Positions 1 to 8,751 of a stretch of DNA of 64,000 bases are shown here, piece by piece (the stretch's first letter is position 1; each line of letters starts with the position of its first letter). The notes under the pieces are model-generated. The model did not search any database and had not been told where the DNA came from. It saw only the letters and a program-made list of their open reading frames with translations. The DNA comes from Sediminibacillus dalangtanensis (lineage in GTDB: Bacteria; Bacillota; Bacilli; Bacillales; Amphibacillaceae): assembly GCF_017792025.1 (NCBI RefSeq), contig NZ_CP046956.1:1798001-1862000 (forward strand). The letters run 5' to 3'. Made by a program: the position numbers and the translations under genes.

Positions 1-1
1 G

Positions 2-1084
2 CAGAAAGTCCGCAAAGAGCTGGGGGCCGATGCCGTAATCCTGCATTCAAAGGCAGTTCATACTGGTGGATTTTTAGGTTTGTTTAAAAAAAGAAATATA
101 GAAGTGGTTGCCGCATTAGATAAAGAGCCGGAAAGAAAAAAACAAGCCGAACAGCAAGTAACAAAGCCGGTAGCCTCCGAAAAAGAAGTAAAATGGAAGG
201 AATCGGATAGGTTCAAAGCAGATCAGGGTATGTTACAGGAATTGAGAGACTTGAAAAGCTTGATAGAATTAAACAGCAACACAGGCAATCTACCGCAATA
301 TCCTGCTGCATACCAGTTGTTTTATAAACACTTACTTTCACAAGATATGGAAGAGGAAACGGCTGAAAGATTGGTATCGAGTATGTATGAACACAATCCT
401 GACGCTGGAAGAGATTCTTTTGTGGAACTTTTGACAGAAGAGTTGGCTGGCAGATTCCGGAAAGATGCATTTGAAGGGATATCCTATGAGAAAAAATTTG
501 TCCATTTTGTAGGGCCTACCGGTGTCGGCAAAACCACTACCATTGCGAAAATCGCAGCAAATAGCGTATTGAAGGATAACAAAAGAGTGGCCTTTATTAC
601 AACAGACACCTATCGAATTGCGGCTATCGACCAGTTGAAAACGTACTCGAAGATATTGGATGTACCGATGGAAATAGCATACAACCTTGATGACTATCGC
701 TCGGCAAGAGAAAAATTCAAAGATTTTGATTTGGTGTTGGTAGACACGGCGGGAAGGAACTTCAGGGATGAAAAATACGTAAAAGAACTAGCTGAAATCA
801 TTGATTTGAACCAGGATATCGATACGTATCTGGTTTTATCCCTCGCTGCTAAAAGCGCTGATTTGATGGAGATTTACCGGCAATTTGAAAAAGTTCCGAT
901 AAAGCAATTGGTTTTCACAAAGAAGGACGAAACAGCGAGCTATGGAGCGATGGCTGGCTTATCAATGGTATCCGGCAAAGGGATTGCCTATCTTACCACC
1001 GGTCAGGATGTTCCGGATGATATAGAATCAGTCGATGTTCAAAAACTTGCGAAGTTGATAGTTGGTGATTTTGCCGATGTATGA
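2..1084 (+). CDS. flhF: flagellar biosynthesis GTPase FlhF (5' end outside window)
   Basis: SRP-type GTPase that helps place flagella at the cell membrane. The reading frame is open from base 2, so the gene begins upstream of the window; 360 residues are visible. The first visible residues (QKVRKELGADAVILHSK) match the N-terminal region of FlhF, so the internal ATG near base 80 is not the start. The NG domain carries a P-loop, GPTGVGKTTT, near fragment residue 171, a DTAGR motif near 247 and TKKDE as the guanine-specificity motif. It overlaps flhG by a few bases, as expected for this motility operon. Family assignment is secure. Confidence 0.96.
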   Translation, partial: QKVRKELGADAVILHSKAVHTGGFLGLFKKRNIEVVAALDKEPERKKQAEQQVTKPVASEKEVKWKESDRFKADQGMLQELRDLKSLIELNSNTGNLPQYPAAYQLFYKHLLSQDMEEETAERLVSSMYEHNPDAGRDSFVELLTEELAGRFRKDAFEGISYEKKFVHFVGPTGVGKTTTIAKIAANSVLKDNKRVAFITTDTYRIAAIDQLKTYSKILDVPMEIAYNLDDYRSAREKFKDFDLVLVDTAGRNFRDEKYVKELAEIIDLNQDIDTYLVLSLAAKSADLMEIYRQFEKVPIKQLVFTKKDETASYGAMAGLSMVSGKGIAYLTTGQDVPDDIESVDVQKLAKLIVGDFADV

Positions 1085-1940
1085 CCAGGCTGCTAATTTA
1101 CGTAGAAAAGTAGAGGCCACGAGGAATCCGAAACAGGCAAAAACGATAGCGGTTGTAAGCGGAAAAGGAGGGGTGGGTAAATCCAATTTCGCTTTGAACT
1201 TCTGTTTGTCCCTTTCGAAGAAACAAAAGAAAGTATTGTTGTTCGATCTGGATATCGGCATGGGAAATATTGATGTGTTATTAGGAAAAACCAGCAAGCT
1301 GTCCATCGTTGATATGTTTGAAGAACAACTGCCGATCCAGGATGTTATCGAGCAAGTATCTGATTCTTTCGCATACATTTCTGCTGGTTCAGGTCTTACG
1401 AATATTTTTGCGATGGACAATGAACAATTTGATTATTTTATCAATCAATACGAACTGCTGACTGGTTTATTTGATTTTATTATTTTCGATATGGGGGCAG
1501 GGATAACGGAAGGCAGTGCCAATTTTTTAATGGCCGTAGATGAAGCGATCGTTGTAACCACTCCAGAGCCCACTTCGCTAACCGATGCCTATGCAATGAT
1601 CAAACACATTACCAGGGAAGACCTGAAATTACCACTGTTTTTACTGATCAACCGGATTCCCAATCAGCGCATCGGCAAACAAACAGCAGCCCGCCTACAA
1701 CGTGTTGCTGGCCAATTTCTGGGAAAAGAACTAGCCATTCTCGGGATGCTGCCTGAAGATAAAGCGGTGGTACAGGCAGTCATCAGTCAGACACCTTTTA
1801 TCGAAAAAAACCCAAAAACTGCTGCTGCCAAGGCTGTCAGAGAGATGACGGATATGTTTCTTGATGGTGATAGACCAGACTCCAGGAGAACGTCTTCTTC
1901 CTTTATCAAAAAGCTCACACATTTCATCAAAGAGAGGTAG
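1077..1940 (+). CDS. flhG: MinD-like ATPase FlhG (YlxH)
   Basis: ParA/MinD-family ATPase that works with FlhF to set flagellar number and position; FlhG stimulates FlhF GTP hydrolysis. The deviant Walker A, SGKGGVGKSN, lies near residue 28, followed by the DLDIGMGN switch-like segment. The N-terminus YDQAANLRRK is the DQAxxLR activator motif of the family. I chose the ATG at 1077, overlapping the flhF stop by 8 bases. In-frame TTG 1062 and GTG 1065 are alternatives, and no strong ribosome site decides between them. cheB follows after 5 bases. Confidence 0.93.
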   Translation: MYDQAANLRRKVEATRNPKQAKTIAVVSGKGGVGKSNFALNFCLSLSKKQKKVLLFDLDIGMGNIDVLLGKTSKLSIVDMFEEQLPIQDVIEQVSDSFAYISAGSGLTNIFAMDNEQFDYFINQYELLTGLFDFIIFDMGAGITEGSANFLMAVDEAIVVTTPEPTSLTDAYAMIKHITREDLKLPLFLLINRIPNQRIGKQTAARLQRVAGQFLGKELAILGMLPEDKAVVQAVISQTPFIEKNPKTAAAKAVREMTDMFLDGDRPDSRRTSSSFIKKLTHFIKER

Positions 1941-1945
1941 TTAAC

Positions 1946-2998
1946 ATGAAACCGATACGGGTACTGGTGGTAGATGATTCAGCATTCATGAGGAAAATGA
2001 TATCGGACATACTGAATTCCGATCCGCGGCTTCAGGTGACCGGGACAGCTCGTAACGGGCAGGATGCATTGGACAAACTGGAAAATATTGCTGTCGATGT
2101 CATTACCTTGGATATCGAAATGCCTGTTTTAGACGGAATTAGCACGTTAAAAAGAATCATGGAGAAACAGTCTTTACCGGTAGTAATGCTTTCCAGTCTC
2201 ACTACCCGTGGAGCAGACAGTACGTTAGAAGCAATGTCGCTTGGTGCAGTGGACTTTATCGCCAAGCCTTCTGGTTCTATTTCGTTGGATATTAACAATG
2301 TCAGGGACGAAATCACCGACAAAGTCTATCATGCCTCTGGGGTTAAGTTAAACGATAGAAAAAACAAAGAATTTGTAAGACGCACTGTTACACCACAGCC
2401 AATACAGATGCCTAAACAGCATCCGCAAAAAAAAATCGTTGCGATCGGAACTTCTACAGGAGGACCAAAAGCGTTACACGAGGTATTGACACGCTTGCCG
2501 GAAAATTTCCCGGCACCGATTGTGATTGTCCAGCATATGCCGCCCAACTTTACCAAGTCGTTGGCTAACAGGCTTGATTCCTTATCCCAACTACATATAA
2601 AAGAAGCGGAAAACGGGGAAGTCTTGCAAAATGGCACGGCGTATATCGCACCAGGCGGTTACCATTTACGAGTAAGGCAAATCGGAAGAACATTGGCAGC
2701 GCATGTAACGGAAGAAGCTCCGCTGAAAGGACATCGGCCTTCTGTTGATATCCTGTTTGAATCTCTGGCAAAACAGACGCTGTTCCAAACGATTACAGTC
2801 GTGATGACAGGCATGGGTGCTGATGGCTCGGCTGGTATCGTCAAAATGAAAAAAGCTGCTGCCGATACGGTAGTGATCGCTGAATCCCAAATCAGCTCAG
2901 TCGTTTATGGAATGCCGCAGGCTGCCGTGAAGACCGGCTGTGTTGACATGGTAGAAGAGCTGGAGAATATCAGCAATGCTTTAATAGACCAATTTTAG
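1946..2998 (+). CDS. cheB: chemotaxis response regulator / protein-glutamate methylesterase CheB
   Basis: Removes methyl groups from chemoreceptor glutamates and deamidates glutamines during adaptation. The N-terminal receiver domain (about 1-120) has VVDDSAFMR and phospho-acceptor Asp56 in TLDIEMPVLDG. The C-terminal methylesterase domain (about 165-350) has the catalytic serine in GTSTGGPKAL, a histidine in VQHMPPNF and an aspartate in GMGADGSAG, the expected Ser-His-Asp triad. Length of 350 residues is normal. It sits between flhG and cheA in the usual order of the Bacillus fla/che operon, with a ribosome site AGAGAGG before the ATG. Confidence 0.96.
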   Translation: MKPIRVLVVDDSAFMRKMISDILNSDPRLQVTGTARNGQDALDKLENIAVDVITLDIEMPVLDGISTLKRIMEKQSLPVVMLSSLTTRGADSTLEAMSLGAVDFIAKPSGSISLDINNVRDEITDKVYHASGVKLNDRKNKEFVRRTVTPQPIQMPKQHPQKKIVAIGTSTGGPKALHEVLTRLPENFPAPIVIVQHMPPNFTKSLANRLDSLSQLHIKEAENGEVLQNGTAYIAPGGYHLRVRQIGRTLAAHVTEEAPLKGHRPSVDILFESLAKQTLFQTITVVMTGMGADGSAGIVKMKKAAADTVVIAESQISSVVYGMPQAAVKTGCVDMVEELENISNALIDQF

Positions 2999-3016
2999 GC
3001 AATGGGGGAATAAACC

Positions 3017-5059
3017 ATGGAAACGAATGAATATTTAGAGGTATTTATTGACGAAAGCAAGGAACATATCCAGTCTTTGAATGATCACTTACTGGAGCTG
3101 GAAAAAAATCCTTCCGATTTGACGATGGTCAACGAGATTTTTCGATCCGCCCATACGTTGAAAGGGATGTCGGCGACAATGGGGTATCAGGACCTGGCAG
3201 ATTTGACCCATAAAATGGAGAATGTCCTGGATGCTGTGCGCAACCAGCAGTTAATGGTGACTACGGCAATTCTTGATGTTGTTTTCGAAGCAGTAGATCA
3301 GCTAGAGGAAATGGTGCTGGATATTGCTTCTGGAGGAGAGGGAAGAAAAGACGTCGTACGTTTGGTTGAACAACTGAATGCGATAGAGAGAGGCGAGGCC
3401 CTCTCGGAAGACGGCAGCAATACGGCTGCACCTATTTCAGAATCCGACCAACAATCTCCATCGAATCTGGCTTCGACCCTTGATGAATTTGAAATGACCG
3501 TATTAAGGGAATCGAATGACCAAGGGTATCAAAACTTGGAATTACATATCACATTACGCGAGGATTGCCTGCTTAAGGCTGCAAGAGTGTTTATGGTATT
3601 CGAAATCCTTGAACAATCTGGCGAAGTCATCAAGTCGGCTCCCACTGTTCAAGATTTAGAAGAAGAAAAATTTGAACAATCCTTCACGGTTTTATTGGTG
3701 ACAAAAGAAAAAGCGGAAGAAATAGAAAAGAAAGTAATGAAGGTTTCCGAAATCGAATCGGTCAAAGTGCAAAAATTTTCAATCGAACAACGTCCTAGCC
3801 AATCAGACACTTCTGCGGATACAACGAAAGCAACAGAGGAAAAGGGTGCGACAGCAATAGCAGAGGCACCTGTAAAGCAGGAAAAAGATACAGCGAAAAA
3901 GGCTCCGGTGAGCAACAAGACAATCAGAGTAAACATCGATCGTTTGGACGCTTTAATGAATTTATTCGAAGAGCTGGTCATTGACCGCGGTCGACTCGAA
4001 CAAATTGCGGATAGTTTAAAACATATCGAACTGCAGGAAACAGTCGAGCGGATGACCAGAATATCAGGAGACTTGCAAAATATTATTTTAAATATGCGCA
4101 TGGTGCCGATTGATCAAGTGTTCAATCGATTTCCGCGTATGGTACGGCAGCTGGCCAAGGATTTAGGAAAACAAATCAATCTGGAAATTGAGGGTGCTGA
4201 AACAGAACTGGACCGTACGGTGATAGATGAAATTGGTGATCCACTTGTCCATTTGATCCGGAATGCTCTTGACCACGGGATTGAATTACCGGATGTAAGA
4301 GAGCAAAAAGGTAAACCCCGAGAAGGTTCCTTAAAGCTAAATGCCTATCACAGTGGCAACCATGTGTTTATTGAAATCAGTGACGATGGAGCCGGCATTA
4401 ATCGTGAAAAAGTGATAAACAAAGCAGTGTCAAATGGCGTAATAACCAATGATCAGGCAGAAAATTTAACAGAAAAGCAAGTATATCAATTGATCATGGA
4501 AAGCGGTTTTTCCACTGCAGACAAAATTTCGGATGTATCCGGTCGAGGAGTAGGACTGGATGTTGTAAAGAATACAATTGAATCTTTAGGAGGCAATATT
4601 ACCATTGATTCAGCGTTTGAAAAGGGATCTGTTTTCTCTATCCAGCTTCCGCTGACATTATCGATCATCTCGGTCATGCTCGTAGAAATAAAAGAGGAAA
4701 AATATGCAGTACCTTTGTCTTCGATTATCGAAACAGCCGTGATTAAGAAATCGAATATTATGTCAGCTCATAATAAAAAGGTGATTGATTTCCGCGGCAA
4801 GGTCGTTCCGCTCATCGATTTGCAGGATGTTTTTGAAGTGCCTGGAGAAAAACTCGATGATGAATACTGCTCCGTTGTAATCATCAGAAAAGGGGAAAAG
4901 ATGGCAGGGCTTATCGTCGATACGTTCATCGGCCAACAGGAGGTTGTATTAAAGTCGCTCGGAAATTATTTGACCGATGTGTTTGCTATCTCCGGCGCAA
5001 CGATTTTGGGAGATGGTCAAGTTGCATTGATTATCGATAGTAACTCGTTGATTGTATAA
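3017..5059 (+). CDS. cheA: chemotaxis histidine kinase CheA
   Basis: Central kinase of the chemotaxis pathway; it autophosphorylates and passes phosphate to CheY and CheB. The P1 domain has the phospho-accepting His46 in SAHTLKGMSATMG. A P2-like segment and acidic linker follow, then a dimerisation region (about 300-365), the HATPase domain with the N box (HLIRNALDHGIE) and G boxes (DDGAGI, GRGVGLDVVK), and a C-terminal CheW-like SH3 domain. 680 residues is close to the B. subtilis protein. The ATG follows GGGGGAATAAACC, 18 bases after cheB. Confidence 0.97.
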   Translation: METNEYLEVFIDESKEHIQSLNDHLLELEKNPSDLTMVNEIFRSAHTLKGMSATMGYQDLADLTHKMENVLDAVRNQQLMVTTAILDVVFEAVDQLEEMVLDIASGGEGRKDVVRLVEQLNAIERGEALSEDGSNTAAPISESDQQSPSNLASTLDEFEMTVLRESNDQGYQNLELHITLREDCLLKAARVFMVFEILEQSGEVIKSAPTVQDLEEEKFEQSFTVLLVTKEKAEEIEKKVMKVSEIESVKVQKFSIEQRPSQSDTSADTTKATEEKGATAIAEAPVKQEKDTAKKAPVSNKTIRVNIDRLDALMNLFEELVIDRGRLEQIADSLKHIELQETVERMTRISGDLQNIILNMRMVPIDQVFNRFPRMVRQLAKDLGKQINLEIEGAETELDRTVIDEIGDPLVHLIRNALDHGIELPDVREQKGKPREGSLKLNAYHSGNHVFIEISDDGAGINREKVINKAVSNGVITNDQAENLTEKQVYQLIMESGFSTADKISDVSGRGVGLDVVKNTIESLGGNITIDSAFEKGSVFSIQLPLTLSIISVMLVEIKEEKYAVPLSSIIETAVIKKSNIMSAHNKKVIDFRGKVVPLIDLQDVFEVPGEKLDDEYCSVVIIRKGEKMAGLIVDTFIGQQEVVLKSLGNYLTDVFAISGATILGDGQVALIIDSNSLIV

Positions 5060-5125
5060 AAGTAAAAGAATTACAACCAATAGTTTCAAGAAAAAATGAG
5101 GAATCAATTAGGGGAGGGCAATGGA

Positions 5126-5596
5126 ATGCCACAAGATAATAAACAGGATATTAAAGCGATAATTTTTCAGCTGAATGATGAGGAATTTGCGATTTCCGTA
5201 CAGCAGGTCAGTGGGATTGAAAGGATGCAACACATCACCAGAGTTCCACAAACAGCATCATTTGTCAAAGGTGTTATCAATTTGCGGGGTGTCGTAACAC
5301 CGATCATCGATTTACGGAAACGCTTTGGGCTTGATGCAGCAGAGTTTACGGACAGTACCCGGATGATCATTGTATATATGGACGAAATGGAAGTAGGTTT
5401 AATCGTAGATGCGGCATACGATGTCATCGATATCCCAGAGGAAGCCGTCGAACCGGCGCCTGAGGTAGTAGGCGCCGTAGATGTGGATTATATCGAAGGG
5501 GTTGCTAAACTGGAAGACAGATTGTTGATTTTATTGAATCTAAATAATGTCTTAACCGATGAAGAAGTCCGGGCGTTGAAAACTGTAGAAGGATAA
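5126..5596 (+). CDS. cheW: chemotaxis coupling protein CheW
   Basis: Scaffold that links CheA to membrane chemoreceptors. The 156-residue protein is a single CheW domain; typical features are FQLNDEEFAISVQQVSGIER near the start and VKGVINLRGVVTPIIDLRKRFG in the middle. The reading frame extends upstream to 5096, but the ATG at 5126 has an excellent ribosome site (GGGGAGGG, 5111-5118) and matches the usual N-terminal length, so I place the start there. It lies in the che operon between cheA and cheC. Confidence 0.95.
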   Translation: MPQDNKQDIKAIIFQLNDEEFAISVQQVSGIERMQHITRVPQTASFVKGVINLRGVVTPIIDLRKRFGLDAAEFTDSTRMIIVYMDEMEVGLIVDAAYDVIDIPEEAVEPAPEVVGAVDVDYIEGVAKLEDRLLILLNLNNVLTDEEVRALKTVEG

Positions 5597-5602
5597 ATTG
5601 CC

Positions 5603-6238
5603 ATGTCATTTATCGAAAAACTTTCAACCTATCAACTTGATGCATTAAAGGAAATCGGTAATATAGGAGCGGGTAATGCTGCCACGGCTTTGTCCAAGCT
5701 GCTTAATCGGAAAATTGACATGCAGACGCCAGCTGTCCGTATTGCCAGTTTCGATGAAACAATGGAATTGGTAGGAGGAGCAGAGAAAGTGATTGTATCT
5801 GTTTTCCTTCGGATTGAGGGAGAAGCGCCCGGCAGCATGTTCTATCTGTTTTCACCCGAGCAAGCAGAACAATTTGTTCATCATATAACAGGTAGTGATG
5901 AATTCTCGTTTACCAAACCGCCATACCCGGAAATGGGATTATCGATTTTACATGAAATAGGGAATATTTTGTCCGGGTCCTATTTGACCGCTCTCTCGGA
6001 TTTCACTCAAATTAATATGCAGCCATCGGTGCCATCCTTGTCGATGGATATGGCCGGAGCCATTATTTCGGAAGGGTTGATGGAGCTTTCCAGGGAAAGT
6101 GATTATGCGATCATAATCGATACAACCATACAGGAACCAGAGAGTGAAACAGAGGATATTGAAGGACATTTCTTTTTGCTTCCTGATCCGGAATCATTTG
6201 AGCGAATTTTCACAGCTTTGGGAGTAAATGATCAATGA
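5603..6238 (+). CDS. cheC: CheY-P phosphatase CheC
   Basis: Dephosphorylates CheY-P and binds CheD, which links it to receptor adaptation. Two copies of the CheC active-site helix can be seen, LKEIGNIGAGNAATALSKL near residue 15 and LHEIGNILSGSYLTALS near 115. Each has the paired Glu and Asn of the CheC/CheX/FliY family. 211 residues matches the family. The gene starts 6 bases after cheW, and its stop overlaps the cheD start in ATGA, which suggests translational coupling of the two partner proteins. Confidence 0.95.
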   Translation: MSFIEKLSTYQLDALKEIGNIGAGNAATALSKLLNRKIDMQTPAVRIASFDETMELVGGAEKVIVSVFLRIEGEAPGSMFYLFSPEQAEQFVHHITGSDEFSFTKPPYPEMGLSILHEIGNILSGSYLTALSDFTQINMQPSVPSLSMDMAGAIISEGLMELSRESDYAIIIDTTIQEPESETEDIEGHFFLLPDPESFERIFTALGVNDQ

Positions 6239-6732
6239 ATGCAACCAATCAAATAGTAAAAGTTGGTATAGCGGATGTAAAACTTGCCAATGCCCCTGAT
6301 ACTTTGCGGACAACCGGGTTGGGTTCTTGTGTAGGAGTGGTTATCTACGATCTTTCTATAAAACTTGCGGGCATGGCCCATGTCATGCTGCCGGATTCAA
6401 CCTTATCGAGGAACGGTGAGTTGAATAAAATGAAATTTGCCGACACAGCAATCGATTTGCTGATTGAGCAACTCTTGGAAAAGGGTGCGCGCCGTTATGC
6501 TTTGAAATCGAAAATTGCGGGTGGTGCGCAAATGTTTACGTTCAGTACTTCCAGCGACATGATGCGGGTAGGTAATCGAAATGTGGAGGCTGTTACCGAG
6601 CGGTTGAAGCATCATCGGGTTCCGATAATTGCCCTGGATATCGGCGGAAATAATGGAAGAACGATAGAATTTTCTCCAGAAAGCGGAATTCTGAAAATCA
6701 GAACTGTCAATATGGGAGAATCAGAGATATAA
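6235..6732 (+). CDS. cheD: chemoreceptor glutamine deamidase CheD
   Basis: Deamidates receptor glutamines and is held by CheC when CheY-P is high. The 165-residue protein has the family motif TTGLGSCVGVVIYD with the catalytic cysteine, a following histidine in MAHVMLP, and the conserved GGAQMF segment. The start overlaps the cheC stop by 4 bases. The next gene, sigD, begins after about 55 bases. Confidence 0.95.
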   Translation: MNATNQIVKVGIADVKLANAPDTLRTTGLGSCVGVVIYDLSIKLAGMAHVMLPDSTLSRNGELNKMKFADTAIDLLIEQLLEKGARRYALKSKIAGGAQMFTFSTSSDMMRVGNRNVEAVTERLKHHRVPIIALDIGGNNGRTIEFSPESGILKIRTVNMGESEI

Positions 6733-6787
6733 GACACATTACTGTAAATCTTTTCAGGAATAGAATGATAACGTGAGGAGGATAACC

Positions 6788-7561
6788 ATGTCCGAACAAA
6801 CATCTCCTCTAGAAGAGCAATTGTGGGACAGATGGATGAAAACGAGAAGCAGTGAAACCGCCGACAAACTAATGAAAAAATATATCTATTTAGTAAACTT
6901 CCATGTCAGCCGGATATCCACCCATTTACCTGGCAGTGTCAGTAAAGACGATTTGAAAAGTCTAGGAATGATGGGATTGTTCGATGCTCTGAAAAAGTTC
7001 GAACCTGAACGCGATTTAAAGTTCGATACTTATGCCTCGTTCAGGATACGGGGGATGATATTGGACGGTTTGCGTAAAGAGGATTGGCTGCCGCGCTCCG
7101 TCAGGGATAAAGCAAAACAAGTCGAACAAGCTGCACAGGCATTGGAACAATCTTATCAGCGGCCGCCTAGTTCAAAGGAAATTGCCGATTATTTAGGAAT
7201 GGCAGTACAGGAAGTGGAAGAGGCAGTCAAGGATTCTTTGTTTTCAAATGTATTATCCATGGAAGACAAGCCAAAGGATGGTGCTGGCGATCATAAAGAA
7301 GGGATTGGCTATACTTTGCCGGACAATCATGCATCTACTCCGGAACAAAGGCTAATTAAACAGGAAGATTACGTTGAATTGGAAGCCGGCATAAGACAAT
7401 TAAATGAAAACGAACAGATGGTGATCAGTTTGTTTTATAAAGAAGAATTAACCCTGACAGAGATCGGCCAGGTTCTTGATCTGACGACTTCGAGAATTTC
7501 ACAGATTCATCGTAAAGCGATTTTCAAATTAAAAAATTCCCTTAATAAACTTAGCCAGTGA
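6788..7561 (+). CDS. sigD: RNA polymerase sigma factor SigD (motility, FliA family)
   Basis: Alternative sigma factor for late flagellar, chemotaxis and autolysin genes. The 257-residue protein has region 2 (DDLKSLGMMGLFDALKKFEP ending in RIRGMILDGLRKEDW), a region 3 helix with RPPSSKEIADYLG, and region 4 (ELTLTEIGQVLDLTTSRISQIHRKA), a clear FliA-type layout. I chose the ATG at 6788, preceded by GAGGAGGAT, rather than the in-frame GTG at 6773. It closes the recognisable fla/che block, as in B. subtilis where swrB and rpsB follow. Confidence 0.96.
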   Translation: MSEQTSPLEEQLWDRWMKTRSSETADKLMKKYIYLVNFHVSRISTHLPGSVSKDDLKSLGMMGLFDALKKFEPERDLKFDTYASFRIRGMILDGLRKEDWLPRSVRDKAKQVEQAAQALEQSYQRPPSSKEIADYLGMAVQEVEEAVKDSLFSNVLSMEDKPKDGAGDHKEGIGYTLPDNHASTPEQRLIKQEDYVELEAGIRQLNENEQMVISLFYKEELTLTEIGQVLDLTTSRISQIHRKAIFKLKNSLNKLSQ

Positions 7562-7769
7562 TTGCCGGTGTTCATCCAAGGAGTTAACCTTCAGCCAGAT
7601 ACGCAGCAGGAGATTTCCTGTTGGAAGAAGAACTATTTGTAAAGGGCTAAGAAATACAAGTCGTTCCCATTTTTGACCGGAACGGATGCCCTTAAAAATA
7701 AGTGTCCTCTGAGTAAGGATGAATTAAGTATTATGTGCTATCTTGGAGGAGCACGAAGGGTGCGGGGAA
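7562..7769. other. intergenic region after sigD, no supported gene
   Basis: 208 bases between sigD and the next gene. All frames are broken by stops; only short stretches such as the open frame from 7673 are present, and that frame overlaps the better-supported gene at 7770. No terminator with a U-run is evident, so read-through from the motility operon into the next genes is likely. Confidence 0.5.
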
Positions 7770-8075
7770 ATGAGCTGGAAATCGGTAGAAATGCAAGTGG
7801 CACTTCCGAGAGTCCAGGATGCGGCAAAGATGCAGGAACAATTACAACAGAGGGGACAGCAAACGCAAGAACTTCTTGCGGCAGCACAACAGAACCTGGA
7901 AGAAGTCAAGCGGAAGCAAGTCAATCATTCCGTACATAAAGCGGATGTACACAATAAAGAGAAGAAGGAAAAGCAATTTAACGCAAAGGATAGTCAGCAA
8001 AAGAAAAAAGCCGACGAGGAAAAAACGGATAACAACCACCCTTACCTCGGGCGGAAAATCGATTTTAGTGGTTAG
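7770..8075 (+). CDS. conserved hypothetical protein of the sigD-swrB interval
   Basis: 101-residue hydrophilic protein of unknown function. The N-terminus MSWKSVEMQVALPRVQDAAK is followed by a Gln/Glu-rich, probably coiled-coil stretch (about 22-50), a Lys-rich charged linker, and a short C-terminal motif ending HPYLGRKIDFSG. From memory, similar small proteins with an N-terminal VEMQVALPR-type motif and a C-terminal HPYxG...D.SG tail lie next to sigD/swrB in several Bacillaceae; I know no characterised member. No signal peptide or membrane segment is visible. The frame opens at 7743, but the ATG at 7770 fits the conserved N-terminus. The gene ends 9 bases before the SwrB-like gene. Confidence 0.72.
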   Translation: MSWKSVEMQVALPRVQDAAKMQEQLQQRGQQTQELLAAAQQNLEEVKRKQVNHSVHKADVHNKEKKEKQFNAKDSQQKKKADEEKTDNNHPYLGRKIDFSG

Positions 8076-8084
8076 GGGATTTGC

Positions 8085-8594
8085 ATGCTTACTTTTTTAC
8101 TATTCATCAGTTTGCTATTACACATATTCACATTCATTGCGATTCGGTTATTGTTCCAAAAATTGCAGCAAAATGGTAATGAAGGACAGGCTAAGATTGA
8201 TTCTCTTCAACAATCGGAGGAAATGCTGAGCGCTTTTTTGCATGAAATAAGAGAAGAAAATGACCGTCTGTTGAAAGAATTGGATGAACCTACGTCCAAA
8301 AACAAACATACTGCTCAAAAAAACAGCAATGAGGGGGTTAGTTCTGCATTTGAGGAAGAACAGGCTCCACCATATAAACAAAGCTACAGAAAACGTTATA
8401 CGTCCGACAAGGCAGAAGATTCGGAGTACGTGCCGCCAATGCCAGAGGTACAACAGGATACGGTAGAAGAATCTGTCACGGCAAAGGTATATTCTTTATA
8501 TGATCAAGGGTATACAGTGGATGAAATCGCCAAAAAGCTTGATAAAGGAAAAACTGAAGTCGAACTGATGGTAAAATTTCATCGAAAAAACTGA
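8085..8594 (+). CDS. swrB: SwrB-like membrane protein (DUF6115, YlxL)
   Basis: SwrB in B. subtilis promotes flagellar type III export activation and swarming. This 169-residue protein has one N-terminal membrane segment (about 1-23), a coiled-coil/charged middle and a C-terminal helix-turn-helix-like stretch (VYSLYDQGYTVDEIAKKLDKGKTEVELMVKFH) typical of the DUF6115 family. Position after sigD and before rpsB is the swrB position. The middle of the protein is variable in this family, so orthology rests on topology, the C-terminal motif and location. AGGGGA precedes the ATG. Confidence 0.8.
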   Translation: MLTFLLFISLLLHIFTFIAIRLLFQKLQQNGNEGQAKIDSLQQSEEMLSAFLHEIREENDRLLKELDEPTSKNKHTAQKNSNEGVSSAFEEEQAPPYKQSYRKRYTSDKAEDSEYVPPMPEVQQDTVEESVTAKVYSLYDQGYTVDEIAKKLDKGKTEVELMVKFHRKN

Positions 8595-8602
8595 TATTAT
8601 GC

Positions 8603-8631
8603 TTGATTGCAGAAAACCCATGTGGTATATT
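8603..8631 (+). promoter_or_regulatory. candidate sigma-A promoter for rpsB-tsf
   Basis: TTGATT (8603-8608) and TATATT (8626-8631) are separated by 17 bases just after the swrB stop. Transcription from here would give a leader of about 110 bases before the rpsB start, containing GGAGG-rich segments. This is a sequence match only. Confidence 0.6.
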
Positions 8632-8751
8632 TACTTTTGGTGTTAATACACACGCTTGTAGATTTGAACAGGAGGTGCTGGCCTGTCGGTTAGTTCCTGC
8701 TCAAAGAGGACACAGGCGGAGGATCAAAAAACCAATTAGGAGGAATTTTTC

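Noticed and set aside
7673-7939. 88-codon frame after sigD
   Set aside because: It overlaps, in another frame, the gene at 7770 that has conserved-looking ends; its own sequence is low-complexity Thr/Ser/Gly and looks like a shadow.
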